A stretch of DNA of 64,000 bases from Mytilus californianus (GCF_021869535.1 NW_026262668.1:136449635-136513634); one strand, 5' to 3'; shown: positions 24,106 to 34,663, counted from the stretch's first letter. Program-made: numbers and translations. The notes: a model not told the origin generated them from the sequence alone.

Positions 24106-24925
24106 TACATATAAGTGTTTTTACAGAAAAGACACTGACTTCGAGTTTAACCATTATTTACATATATGTATTTTATACAGAAAAGACATTTACTTCGAGT
24201 TTAACCATTATCAACATATTATTATTTTATACAGAAAATTTAAATATTATTTGCATATAAGTATTTTATACAGAAAAGACATTGACTTCGAGTTTAACTA
24301 TTATTTACATATTAGTATTTTATACAGAAAAGACATTGACTTCGAGTTTAACCATTATTAACATATAAGTATTTTATACAGAAAATTTAACTATTATTTA
24401 CATATTAGTATTTTATACAGTAAAAGACATTGACTTCGAGTTTAACTATTATTTACATATTAGTATTTTATACAGAAAAGACATTGACTTCGAGTTTAAC
24501 CATTATTAACATATTAGTATTTTATACAGAAAAGACATTGACTTCGAGTTTAACTATTATTTACATATTAGTATTTTATACAGAAAGGACATTGACTTCG
24601 AGTTTAACCATTATTTACATATTAGTATTTTATACATAAAAGACATTGACTTCGAGTTTAACCATTATTTACATATTAGTATGTTATACAGAAAAGACAT
24701 TGACTTCGAGTTTAACCATGATTAACATATTAGCATTTTATACAGAAAAGACATTGACATTGACTTCGAGTTTAACCATTATTTACATATTAGTATTTTA
24801 TACAGAAAAGACATTGACTTCGAGTTTAACCATGATTTACATATTAGTTTTTTATACAGAAAAGACATTGACTTCGAGTTTAACCATTATTTACATATTA
24901 GTATTTTATACAGAAAAGACAGGTC
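24106..24925 (+). repeat. 54-bp minisatellite, about 15-16 units
   Basis: CAGAAAAGACATTGACTTCG-type unit junctions recur at 24124, 24178, 24232, 24271, 24325, 24379, 24418, 24473, 24527, 24581, 24635, 24689, 24743, 24803, 24857 and 24911. Most units are 54 bp. Two (24232 and 24379) are 39 bp through the same 15-base loss, one is 60 bp through a 6-base duplication, and one is 55 bp. Because 54, 39 and 60 are multiples of three, long frames run through the array (for example 24430-24639) encoding an 18-residue hydrophobic repeat, which is almost certainly not a protein. Units are direct and lack unique spacers, so this is not a CRISPR. Confidence 0.93.
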
Positions 24926-24939
24926 TCTGATAAAACGTC

Positions 24940-26236
24940 AAAATCATAATTTGAAAAACTGTGTGAATGATCGACCAAAGTCTGTTTTCAGAGACAAAGA
25001 AGCTGTGAAATGTCTATCATCTCCTTGCGATAAATAGGACAAAGCTTCAAATAATATTGACTTTGTATGTAAATCGTACTTATACGAGTGTCTTGTAATA
25101 GAATTAGGAATAAATGAGCACTCAGGTAATCCCTCATACAAAAACATATCATTTGAAAGGATGAGATTTTGGCGAATCATAAGTCCTTCATGGCTTTAAT
25201 GAGCATTACATTGTACAGACAAAAGACTTGTCCATTAGACTGACAAAATTTTTTATCCGAAGTGAAAGAGGGTCTTCAGAAATACAGCGAAACTGTTTAC
25301 TCGCGTAGTGGTATCTACCATATGTGGATTCTAAAAAACTCCAAAGAACTTCTGGATAATTTTAAATCTCGATCTTTTTCTGAAATTAATTCTATAAAAA
25401 CTTTTGATTTTTCAACCCTGTATACCACAATTCCCCAAGTGAAATTGAAAAATCGTCTCCACAATGCTTTTCAATATAAAAATGGTACCATACTCTATAA
25501 ATTTATTACTTTTGGATACCATACGGCATAGTTTGTTACTAGTGAACAAAAAGGTAAAACATCCTACACAGAGGAACAAGTGATCAGTATGCTGGAGTTT
25601 CTTATTGACAACATATTTGTTGAATCTGGAGGTAGACTTTTACAACAAATTATCGGCATTCCTATGGGAACGGACTGTGTGCCTCTCCTTGCCGACCTCT
25701 TCTTATTTCATATGAGTCGAAGTTCCTTCAGACACTTGTCTAAAACAAGAAGATCAAAGAAGCCAAATCATTTAATTTCACATTCAGATATATTGATGAT
25801 GTTCTTTCCATTAACAATCCAAACTTTTCTGATTGAGTTCCATTAATATATCATCCAGAACTATAAAATCAAAGAAACACCAGACACTATTTCATCCGCC
25901 TCAATTTTAGACTTATACATCGAATTTGACATAAGCGGTCATCTCAGTACCAGAATCTATGACAAACGAGACGATTTTAATTTTGAAATTATGAATTTCT
26001 TTCACCTTAGTAGCAATATACCAACTTCACCTGCATATGGGATATACATTTCCCAACTCATTCGGTATTCAAGAGCTTGCAGCTGCTACTCAAACTTTGT
26101 AAAATGTTACCAGTGTCCGTGCAGAAAGTTGATCAACCAGGGTTATGTCAAAGAACGTCTCGTCCTTTTGCTAATAAAAGTTCATTGGAAGATACCAAGA
26201 CCTTGTTGATAAATATTCCGTATCAACTTCTTAGAT
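24940..26236 (+). pseudogene. Penelope-like reverse transcriptase, broken
   Basis: Several frames together give an RT of the Penelope lineage. An N-terminal block contains KASNNIDFVCKSYLYECL (about 25036) and a palm block contains SIKTFDFSTLYTTIP (about 25390). The motif IIGIPMGTDC follows near 25650, with N/C-to-D/C change in MGTNC. A YIDDV-encoding stretch near 25790 is readable only after a frame change. Then come DKRDDFNFEIM, SPAYGIYISQLIRYSRAC and a C-terminus near 26236. Stops at 25030, after 25195 and at 25529, a deletion between the first two blocks and at least three frameshifts make it inactive. Confidence 0.82.
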
Positions 26237-26590
26237 AATACATGATGGTCCTGAAATATAGATTCTAGGTACTGACGTACAAATGTATTTTATCCTCTTA
26301 ATTACGTGTTATAGTGTTCTTTTATATGTCTTTGTAAATTATTAACCTTTACTGATTAGTCCATTTTTGGTACAATCCTTTTGGCGTGGATCGGTACTTA
26401 TGCATCCTGCCATTTTCTAATTGTGCTATGATCTTTTTCGGTATTCCTGTATTTTATTTTTGCTTATGTGCATTGTCTATATGCCGTTTTGTTTTTCTTT
26501 GTCGACATAATTGTTTGTTTTATAGTGATTAAGTTTATAACACAATGTTGACTGCTGTACCCCTATATTTGACATTTTTACCTACTATGT

Positions 26591-26646
26591 AAATAAGAAG
26601 ATGTGGTTTGAGTGCCAATGAGACAACTCTCCATCCAAGTCACAAT
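26591..26646 (-). mobile_element. 56-bp family A SINE fragment with 5-bp target duplication
   Basis: Only the 3'-terminal 56 bp of family A is present, inserted into the Penelope tail. TATGT occurs on both sides (26586-26590 and 26647-26651). The empty site is visible in the other two tails: CCTATTATATCTGTTT near 23850 and CCTATTTTCTCTGTTT near 53740. Extreme 5' truncation plus a short target duplication indicates LINE-style retrotransposition. Confidence 0.75.
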
Positions 26647-27004
26647 TATGTCTGTTTTTGTTGTCAATATAATTGAATTTTATGCGACTGTCATACAAGT
26701 AAAATGTTAAGCTAGCTATAAAACAAGGTTTAATCCACCATTTTCTACATAAGGAAATGCCTGTACTAAGTCAGGAATATGACAGTTGTTTTCCATTCGT
26801 TTGATGTGTTTGAGCTTTTGATTTTGCAATTTGATAAGGGACTTTCCGTTTTGAAGTCTGTTTGGCTGTTGTATTATGTGATGTACGTTTATACAGTTTT
26901 GCCTGCAGTATTCTGTAATGAACGCGTACACAGTTTTGCTTGTTCTATTCTGTGATGTACGTTTACACAATTTTGCCTGCTTGATTCTAATTATTGTCAA
27001 ATTC

Positions 27005-27180
27005 GTCCGTGTTGCTCAGTCTTTAGTTTTCTATGTTGTGTTTTGTGTACTGATGTTTTTCTGTTTTTCTGTTTTTCTGTTTGTCTGTTTGTGTTTTTCT
27101 TTTTTAGCCATGGCGCTGTCAGTTTATTTTCGACTCATGAGTTTGAATGTCCCTTTGGTATCTTTCGCCTCTCTTTTAAT
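27005..27180 (+). repeat. SINE-like dispersed repeat, family E
   Basis: Sense copy: CCGTGTTGCTCAGTCTTTAG, a stretch of CTGTTTTT repeats, AGCCATGGCGCTGTCAG and the end GTATCTTTCGCCTCTCTTTT. The plus frames 26918-27229 and 27043-27267 are products of this repeat. Confidence 0.75.
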
Positions 27181-28499
27181 CTATTATGTTTGTTTGGATT
27201 GCTCATCCAATTTTGTTATTATAACATAACTATAAACAACTGTCACACAAGTTCGATATTTAGCTAGCTATTAAAGCATGTTTAATGAAACATTTCAGGG
27301 AGATGACATTTGCTTTTGCACTCTTTCCGTTGGTTCATTACGTTTAATTTTGTCAACTCTTATGGACCTCCCCTTACCTTGGAGTTCGGTATTTTTGTTA
27401 TTCTTTTATATTAGATGTCCAAAGAGTAGGAACATCTACTTACGGTTAAAATTTGTTGAGTTATGTTACTACCGTGTTGAGTAGTTTCTGGAATTCCCTA
27501 TCCAAATCTTGATTCGGTCATAGGTTTGTTCGAAGTTTCGGTGTTTCGCATGTTTTCATTTCTTTCCTCATTGAGATAGTTGACTGTAATGTAATGTCTG
27601 TGTCACAGCTAACCACAGATAGGATGAAAATACTGTAACCACAATCTTGTCTACTTTTCTCGATTGTGAAATCACCAAATTAGAAATTGTCTACTCGTTG
27701 TTTCTCGTTTTAAGCCATGGCGTTGTCAAGTTGTCTTCGACTTGGTATCATTTGACTCTATTTATATTTATATCAATATTTTACTATTCCAATTGTTTAC
27801 ATTATTGTACACAGTACTATTCTTGTCAACGTATCTTTGAATCACCATGACTAATACTTCATCTCTCAGTGACTCAAGTTTAAGTTTCATATGTAATCTA
27901 TTATAAAGTTTAAATATCGATGTGATATTTTCCGCCTCTCAAGTTAATTGTAAATTAATAAGTTCAATGCTAATCAGCAATTTGCCTAAATATTGATTAA
28001 AAAAGATTGAATGTACAAGTTCATTTAGGTGTAATCTCTGTTCAATTCAATTTTACTGACAATGTATACAACAAATCTTTCACAAATTGATATCAGTTGT
28101 ATCAATGTTTACATAATTTGAATGAAGAAATTGCATTTGATTATTTAGATGAATTACTAGATCACGACATTAATTTAGGATTTTTTAGACCTTTTCTCTC
28201 GTTTAGACATTCGAGATAGTGTCACATGATAAATCTGAGTCGATCAGTCAAGTACAGTTGAACCCATGTAACTAGTGATGAAACCTGTCAAATCCAGTAC
28301 TACTTATATCCATTTCTTGATACAGCTTTTGAATTAGTTTGTATATATTTGTATAATTTTGAATTGCAGAACTTTTATTTTATTGTTATATAATATGAAA
28401 ACGATGATATTTTGGAATTGTTTGACTAAGAGTTACTGTTATTAGTCATGGAACTCCAATAGGTTATCTGCTTTATTGTTCAGTTTCTGACTTAGTATT
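27181..28499. other. Non-coding stretch with repeat fragments
   Basis: Contains a fragment at 27270-27410 resembling the Penelope-tail variants near 32265 and 38000 (GGAGTTCGGTATTTTTGTTA), a block with GTCTGTGTCACAGCTAACCA similar to 36290, and a family E scrap (AGCCATGGCGTTGTCA) at 27713-27728. Nothing was recognised from about 27900 on. Confidence 0.45.
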
Positions 28500-28660
28500 A
28501 AATAAGGAGATGTTGTATGATTGTCAATGATACGACTATCCACCAGAGTTAAAATGACGTGGATGTAAAGAATGATCGGCAATCGTACGGCCATTAACAA
28601 TGTAAAAACTAATACCGCATTGTCAGCTATAAAAGGCCTGTATTACAAACTACACCATAT
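28500..28660 (-). repeat. SINE-like dispersed repeat, family A, truncated
   Basis: AATAAGGAGATGTTGTATGA through GGCTATAAAAGG-like sequence (GCTATAAAAGGCC near 28627). The 5' half of the family is absent; it is followed directly by the hammerhead-bearing repeat. Confidence 0.6.
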
Positions 28661-28746
28661 TGAAAACCAGCAATTAGAATCAAAACTTGGGGCCCTCAAC
28701 GCTCTTCAACTTCGTACTTTAGTAGTGGGTCCTTTTAGCTTTTTTG

Positions 28747-28790
28747 GCATCACTGGTGAGTCTTTAGTAAACGAAACGCGTGACTGACAT
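28747..28790 (+). ncRNA. Degenerate hammerhead ribozyme motif
   Basis: A core CTGGTGA (A6 to G), stem II opening GTC with a decayed closing strand (AAC), then GAAACGCGTGAC and a stem I return. The upstream leader CTTCAACTTCGTACTTTA is shared with the copy at 19083. Loss of A6 and of stem II pairing implies no activity. Confidence 0.5.
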
Positions 28791-28799
28791 AAAACATTT

Positions 28800-29880
28800 T
28801 AATCCATGTAACTATTATGAGTTTATTAAGTTATTTAGTGGATTTTACTGCACCAGATTTAAATTTTTAGCACACAGTGCACTATAAAGAAAAAAATATT
28901 TTAAAATTGTTTTCAAAATGTTTTGTTCTTAGCTGGAAGTTAATTCAGTAATAGGTGTTAAATATTTGATGTTTTAATCACAATAATTACATAGTTTTTA
29001 TCAACTTGTATTTCCTGTAAATTGGACGCAAACAAAATCACACTTTAATCGTTTTCTAGGAAATAAGACAGTTCAATGAAGTGTGTTCGTTGTTTTTTTC
29101 TACTTTACTGAACTCCAATATGTTATTATAGATTGATTTAGAAAATAAATACATTTCTAGAGGCGTGCAATTGAGTTCAGAGGGATTTTTGTTTGTATTC
29201 TGTTATTTCTACAACACGCACTTTGCACTCAAATAAAGAAAGAAAACATCCAGAAATTTAATTATTTTGTTTCTTCTTTTATCGGCATCAGTGTTATTCT
29301 CAGGTACACAGATTAAATAAAGACGTACTTGTGATTAAAAAGAAGAAAAAACAATGTTACATGGAATGACCTTTTTGATTTCGATTTATGATTTTGATTG
29401 TTTATTCCTTTGGTATCTTTCGCCTCTCTTTTACAAGAGGAAAATGGACAACATCGGAAAGTGCAGATCAAATACTTTTCTATTAACAAAAGATGTAAGA
29501 CCACGATACTATTTCTTCTGTGAGTTTAGACACAGACTCATCGTATCGGTCAACACATTTGTGACAGTAACTGTAAAACTTCTGTAGTGTCTATGTCAGT
29601 CGTTCTTTCTCATAACCTTGCTTGAACAGTTTTGTTTTGTCAAGAAGTTTGTAAAGACCATATAATGTGAAGATGCTTACCGCGTGTAATACATCAAGTA
29701 AAATATTCAAACGCCATGGTAACGGATTATTACTGCTGAGAAAGGGAAAGTTAAATCATCAAGTCTCCACATTCGTCGCACCCAGTTTTGCTGCGTTTAA
29801 AAATCTTGTGATTCCCTAGAGGTTTTTTTTTAACTTGATTTGAATATTCTGTATAACTTTACGAGACTTGAATTATTATA
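28800..29880. other. Non-coding stretch, nothing firm
   Basis: AT-rich DNA. A family E 3'-end scrap (GGTATCTTTCGCCTCTCTTT) lies at 29411-29430 and a GCCATGGTAAC motif near 29715. Open frames 29313-29504 and 29354-29587 are unsupported. Confidence 0.45.
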
Positions 29881-29975
29881 GATACAATGGACCAGCGTTG
29901 ATTCTTGAAAAAAAAACCATGTGCCAGGATGGCGAGCGGTTTGTTTTTCATGAATCAACGCTTATCCATTGTGTC
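29881..29975. other. Long near-perfect hairpin
   Basis: The 38-base left arm (from GATACAATGG) and the right arm (ending CCATTGTGTC) are inverted complements at 33 of 38 positions, around a 19-base loop. Pairing stops abruptly outside the arms. It could be a fold-back element or a small-RNA precursor; the sequence alone does not decide. Confidence 0.7.
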
Positions 29976-30985
29976 TCTGATTTAAACTATTGTGTTGATG
30001 TCTTTTCAAATTTAAAGCCTTTTCTTAATTAGAAGGTATTTTAAGTTAAATTCTACCTCGCTTGCTCGTCCGAATTTTAAGCTTTTCTTCGTATAAATAA
30101 AACAAAACTCTAACATAGGTTTGGTTGCTTGCAGTAGCTGGTTCTTTTCTCTTGCAAACAATGTTTAATAACATAATAATCTGCTATAATTAAATAACAA
30201 TCTTCAAATTGACATTTGCATACAACAAAATCCAACACATCATTATATGTAAATGAACTTAAAGTCTATATGATCCATATTCATAAATATGACAATAAAC
30301 GACTGTACGTTGTAGTTACTGTGAGCACCTTCGATGAACTGACAGCTCAACAATTTCTTTATATAATATAACGGAATCACACCCTTTAAACCGCCAAAGG
30401 ATTTCACGTGCATATATAACCAATATTTTACAACTTCTCTAACAAGTTTGAGTATATATAACTATATTTAACGCAGGGAAAATCCCTACAGTGAAACGAA
30501 AACAAATATATTAAGTTTAAATAACCATGTTATCATATTCAACAATGCATTAATAAATCAAAGTACACTATCAGTTGATTAGAAAATACAAATATAACAT
30601 AACACGTCTGTCTTTAAATTATTATGCATCTGAATATTATCCGTAATTAACAAGATAAGACATATTCGAACTTATTTCTAAGTATATACAATAAGTATTT
30701 TACCGAAATTTCTAGCAAGAAACCTAATTCTAGGCACATCAAGATTTACTAGCAAAGGGATTTGCGAATAAACATTTGCATAGGTATGTAGTAAAACAGA
30801 TGAAATCATACTATATCTATAAAACAAAAATGGAAAAATTGAATGTAATCATTTTCTTTTCAAATACGTGAAATAGCCAATATTAATCCAAAAATAAACG
30901 GAAAAACCCAATTATATTACAAAATTATCCACATTAACATACAAAATAAGAAAAAACGGAAAAACTAAATAATAGGGACAAGAAA
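29976..30985. other. Non-coding stretch, nothing recognised
   Basis: AT-rich sequence with no supported feature. Confidence 0.5.
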
Positions 30986-30987
30986 GA

Positions 30988-31078
30988 GAAAACAGGGATT
31001 CGAACTTTACCCGACAAGTCTCTACTTCTAGCTTGACTCTACAACTCATAGATCTAAACCTCGCGGCTACCAACTTAT
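30988..31078 (-). repeat. tRNA-derived SINE head
   Basis: On the minus strand, a box A-like TAGCCGCGAGG is followed 50-odd bases later by a perfect box B GTTCGAATCCC. Spacing suits a long-arm (Leu/Ser-like) tRNA ancestor. No paired acceptor arm is evident, so this is a SINE promoter region rather than a tRNA gene. Confidence 0.55.
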
Positions 31079-31187
31079 ACTATACAATTGCCTATTATGT
31101 ATATATAAAGGCACAAGCCCTTGTGCCGATGTGTTTCATATGTTCATTTATATACTAAGTATATAATTTAAACATCTAAATTGCAAC

Positions 31188-31272
31188 CCATTAGGAGCCG
31201 AGAGGTTTTGTCGATGTGATGATGTCAGTCACACATAACAGATTTCAAGGCGGGATTCGATTCCCAGTAAAG
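31188..31272 (+). repeat. tRNA-derived SINE head, opposite orientation
   Basis: GAGCCGAGAGG (box A-like) and GATTCGATTCCC (box B) in the same spacing as the minus-strand copy 110 bp to the left. The two heads share TAGCC/GAGCC-GNGAGGTTT and are likely the same family inserted in inverted orientation. Confidence 0.5.
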
Positions 31273-31275
31273 GCA

Positions 31276-31858
31276 TAGAGTGAGAGACCCATATTCGCCG
31301 CATAATTCATTCATTTCCACTTACATCCGACCTACATTCGAATATTTGGAACTTTTTATGAAGGTTTCAGAAATTTAACTATATGAAAAAAATGTTTGAT
31401 AAAGAAATTATCTTCAAAACATTGGTTAATTGTTCTAAAAACGAACGCAAACTCTAGAGAAAATCAAGTTGTTCGTGTACCATGGGGGACACATTTTCGC
31501 CGCAATGTATGATATGACCGTCCTAATTATCCTGGTATATTATAAAAACGAATGTTTGCAATTACATGAATTAGCTTGAGAGATCATTCCTATACGATTT
31601 TTTTTCACAAATATTTACTTTAAGACTGCGCATGATTGCCATATAAATCTTACATAATTGCCAAAATCATTTGAAAACACCTGCGTATTTCTCAATATGT
31701 GCGAATAACCTTGGAAATGGAGTAAAGAGGAATATCAACAGTTGTAACATTACAAACAGCCTTTACCATCTATTTAGGCAAGTATTGGGTAAAGGCACAC
31801 AAATTTTACAGAAAAATAGCAAAACGGCGAATATGCGCCACCCACTCTATACAAATTA
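31276..31858. mobile_element. Possible MITE with imperfect 30-bp inverted ends
   Basis: CATAGAGTG and CATATTCGCCG at 31277-31305 are matched inverted by CGGCGAATATG and CACTCTATAC at 31824-31853. Arms are imperfect. No transposase is encoded between them; the frame 31671-31868 is incidental. Confidence 0.35.
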
Positions 31859-31859
31859 C

Positions 31860-32264
31860 AAAAGTTAAAGGTAAGTTTTAAAATTAATTCAATTATTGAA
31901 TAGAAATCATTAAATTAGCCAATTCAAACTTAATGAAACTAGGCACACAAAGAAGACAATTGAATTTAATTTGGTGAGTCCTTTTAAGCGACAGATTTAG
32001 GATGCTTTGATTCAAGGAAAAGTAAACTATGGTAACTGAATGGGTTGTCGTCACGGCAATGCAAACCACGGTAACTGAATAGCTTGACGTCACGGCAATG
32101 GTTTGACACCAGTGAACTACTACTGCATCTTATTTGTTAGGCATCCTTGTTTGAAGTCGTCCATCTGGAACCAAAAAAAGAAAAAAAACCCAAAAATGAA
32201 AAAGCTCTATTAGTTTTGGTAGTATCCCTCTAATGTTTTGTTCACTTGACTATATGAGATGCAA
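31860..32264. other. Non-coding stretch, nothing recognised
   Basis: Contains a short direct repeat, GGTAACTGAATGG/GGTAACTGAATAG with GTCACGGCAATG, near 32033-32100. Otherwise nothing. Confidence 0.45.
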
Positions 32265-32420
32265 GCACTCAATGAAATGCCTGTACCAAGTCAGGAATAT
32301 GACAGTTGTTTTCCATTCGTTTCGTTGAGTGACAAAGTCTAGTGTTTGATTGTGTCAGTTTTTATGGACTTTCTTCAATTGACATTTGAGTTCGGTATTT
32401 TTGTTAATACTCTTTTACTA
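32265..32420 (+). repeat. Penelope-tail-like repeat variant
   Basis: GAAATGCCTGTACCAAGTCA and ACAGTTGTTTTCCATTCGTT match the Penelope tails, but the sequence then diverges to GTCAGTTTTTATGGAC and GAGTTCGGTATTTTTGTT, a variant also at 37890-38120. Probably a separate family sharing part of the tail. Confidence 0.5.
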
Positions 32421-32894
32421 AGATGTGTTTGTTAATACTTTGGAAGTCCTTAAAACCTGTAAAAGTAAAACGTTAGGCTATATCAACCAACGGAACGAAT
32501 TAAAAACAACTCTCATAATTCGGACTAGGATTAGGCATTTTCAGAAAGAAAATTGCGGATTAAACGCATTGTTTTATAAAACAATGGTGTTTGTCTTTCA
32601 GTAACGCACGGAAAAATTGTAGAATGTGTAAAACAAATTAAAAGTTTTGTTATTATTGCTTAATTGTAACGATTTGGACTGGTTTTGGTGTTAATCTTTT
32701 GAAAATTAGAAAAAAAGTGGCTGAAGTCATCAAGGGGACATTTAAAAAACATAAGTCGAGATAAATTGACAACACAACGGAAAAAAACGAAAAAAGACGA
32801 AATGACAAAAATCTTCATATAACACTAAATAGAATGTGACCTACCGAATTAGATTATTTACCTGATTTGTAATAACATAAGCAACACGACGGGT

Positions 32895-33172
32895 GCCACA
32901 TGTGGAGCAGGATCTGCTTACCCTTCCGGAGCACCTGAGATCACCCTCAGTTTTTGGTGGGGTTCGTGTTGCTTAGTCTTTAGTTTTCTATGTTGTGTCA
33001 TCTGTACTATTATTTAGATATAGGAATATGTGGTATGAGTGCCAATGAGAAAACTCTTCATCCAAGTTTGTCTGTTTGTCTTTTTATTTTTGGCCATGGT
33101 GTTGTCAGTTTGTTTTCGATCTATGAGTTTGACTGTCCCTCTGGTATCTTTCGTCCCTCTTTTAGTAAACTA
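32895..33172 (+). repeat. Family E repeat with nested family A fragment
   Basis: Begins with a GGAGCAGGATCTGCTTACCC leader, then GGTTCGTGTTGCTTAGTCTT, and ends GTATCTTTCGTCCCTCTTTT. Between GTACTATTATTT and GTCTGTTTGTC it is interrupted by a fragment of about 50 bp (33014-33064) of family A on the minus strand, the same 3'-end piece as at 26591-26646. Confidence 0.65.
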
Positions 33173-33650
33173 AAGACTGAAATTTAATGTTTATGTGATT
33201 CATGTGTAATTTTTGTCAAAAGCAGTGTTTTCAACAAAATTGAATTCGTTTTTGGAGATGAAATTCTTCTTTCAATTTTTTTATATCTTTAACTTAATAT
33301 TGAGGTTAAAAATTTCCCAAAGCGCATTGGGACTTTTGTCTATAATCATTAGAAGTTATATCCTTTCGGTGCTTTCAATACAAATCTTGTTGAAATTAGT
33401 TAAAGCTTTGGTTGCATCAAACATTGATTAATTCTTTTTTATTTTGATTAGAAGATGTTTATTAATTTCCGTAGACCGGATACATTGTGCCAAATGCAGT
33501 ATCAATTAATAATTTACCAAAAGTCAGTGTAGCTATATATACGGAATCTGATCAAAGATAGTTCAACTAAATTTGATAAAATAACATCAAGTGCAGCAAT
33601 CTTATTAATAAATTCTACTTTACAGTCTCTATCCCTTTTTGTCATCTTTA

Positions 33651-34164
33651 TCATCTTTTTAGCAACATGTTGTGATTTTTATGCCTTTTAACCAAAAAAC
33701 CTTCCCGATTTCGATAACATTCTTTTTTATTTTGGTCAATATTTGAAAAAAGTTCCCCGATTACGTCTGCACTATTTATATTTTGTACTTCCGGTATTTC
33801 AGTGAAATCGGAACTATTCGTCAAAGATTGGCACTGCAGAGTATTTTTCCCATCTCTTATTTTCATAAATAGATTAACTGCAATTACTGCCAGCTCCGTT
33901 TCAGTAAATTTCAATGACAGTGCAAACATATATTGATGTTTTAACAGTAAAATTCCCCAATCTTTCCTCTATTGAACACACTTTACTGTATGTTTTCTTC
34001 CATCTAATACATCTTCGTAATTTATGTTTCTTTTTAGAATGTATACAGATGGTCACACCTATGTCATCTTCAAGTATTTCATTTGTTTTTGTTACTTTTC
34101 TTTCTAGACGATTAGTCATTTTCTGATTGTCGCATTTGGCCTTTAAGGACAAAGTCGATGACAT
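33651..34164 (-). CDS. Unrecognised coding-like region in two overlapping frames
   Basis: Two minus frames (34164-33901, then 33929-33651) overlap by 29 bases and together would give about 175 residues, as if one reading frame had suffered a single-base shift near 33920. Composition is protein-like: a basic Cys-containing first part (HSKKKHKLRRCIRWKK) and a more acidic second part (SSDFTEIPEVQNINSADVI). I recognise no domain or splice sites. It could be a lineage-specific gene, a decayed exon or chance. Confidence 0.3.
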
Positions 34165-34619
34165 AGATGAGATGTGAAATGTATTATCCTTCTCTCAGTA
34201 GATAAAATATAATGTAATTTGAAGAAATCATTATTTTGAATACTTGTGATCCTAGAAGGTCACAGTTTTCAATTTATTACTTGAAATAAAACCAATTTGT
34301 GAAAGGATCTCTTCGCCTTAATTTTTTCAGTTTGTAGACATACGTCATCCTTACAATTGTATTGAAAAGACAGAAGACATCACTTTATACGAAAAGTGTC
34401 AAAATCCAACAAGAAACTGTCTGACAATATTGACACATTGAACACATCTATTATATTATGTCACAGTGAAGAAGTGTTTTTCGTTTCATTGTCACCAGAA
34501 AAAAGAAAGACTTTCTTTTATCATATTGACTTGCAGTATTGTCACTGTTGGTAATAACAAATACCTTCTGTATTGCTTGTTATACCGGCAAATGTAAATA
34601 AACTCATCAATAATTGTGT

Positions 34620-34663
34620 ACGCCAGACGTACATTTCGTCTATGCAAGACGCATTAGTGACGC
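34620..34663 (-). ncRNA. Hammerhead ribozyme motif with covarying stem III
   Basis: Read on the minus strand: stem I GCGTCA pairs fully with TGGCGT, stem II is GTC-loop-GAC, the second box is GAAA, and the cleavage triplet is GTC at 34626-34628. Stem III is ATGTACGT, self-complementary with one wobble, where other copies have ACGCGCGT, so paired positions have changed together. The core reads CTAATGC (G5 to A, A9 to C), so present activity is unlikely. Confidence 0.65.

Larger units (their letters stand above)
24940..26870 (+). mobile_element. Penelope-like retroelement, copy 1
   Basis: A decayed RT-coding region (24940-26236) is followed by about 630 bp of non-coding 3' tail. The tail is co-linear with copy 2 (53400-54010) and, over its last part, with the solo tail at 23837. 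It begins right after the 54-bp array. A 56-bp family A SINE fragment (26591-26646) sits inside the tail. No GIY-YIG endonuclease was recognised downstream of the RT, so the element may be of an endonuclease-lacking type or have lost that domain. Confidence 0.8.

Noticed and set aside
24106..24925. Regular repeat array as a possible CRISPR or a repeated hydrophobic protein
   Set aside because: Units are contiguous 54-mers with no unique spacers, in animal DNA. The open frames exist only because the unit length is a multiple of three and lacks stops in that phase.
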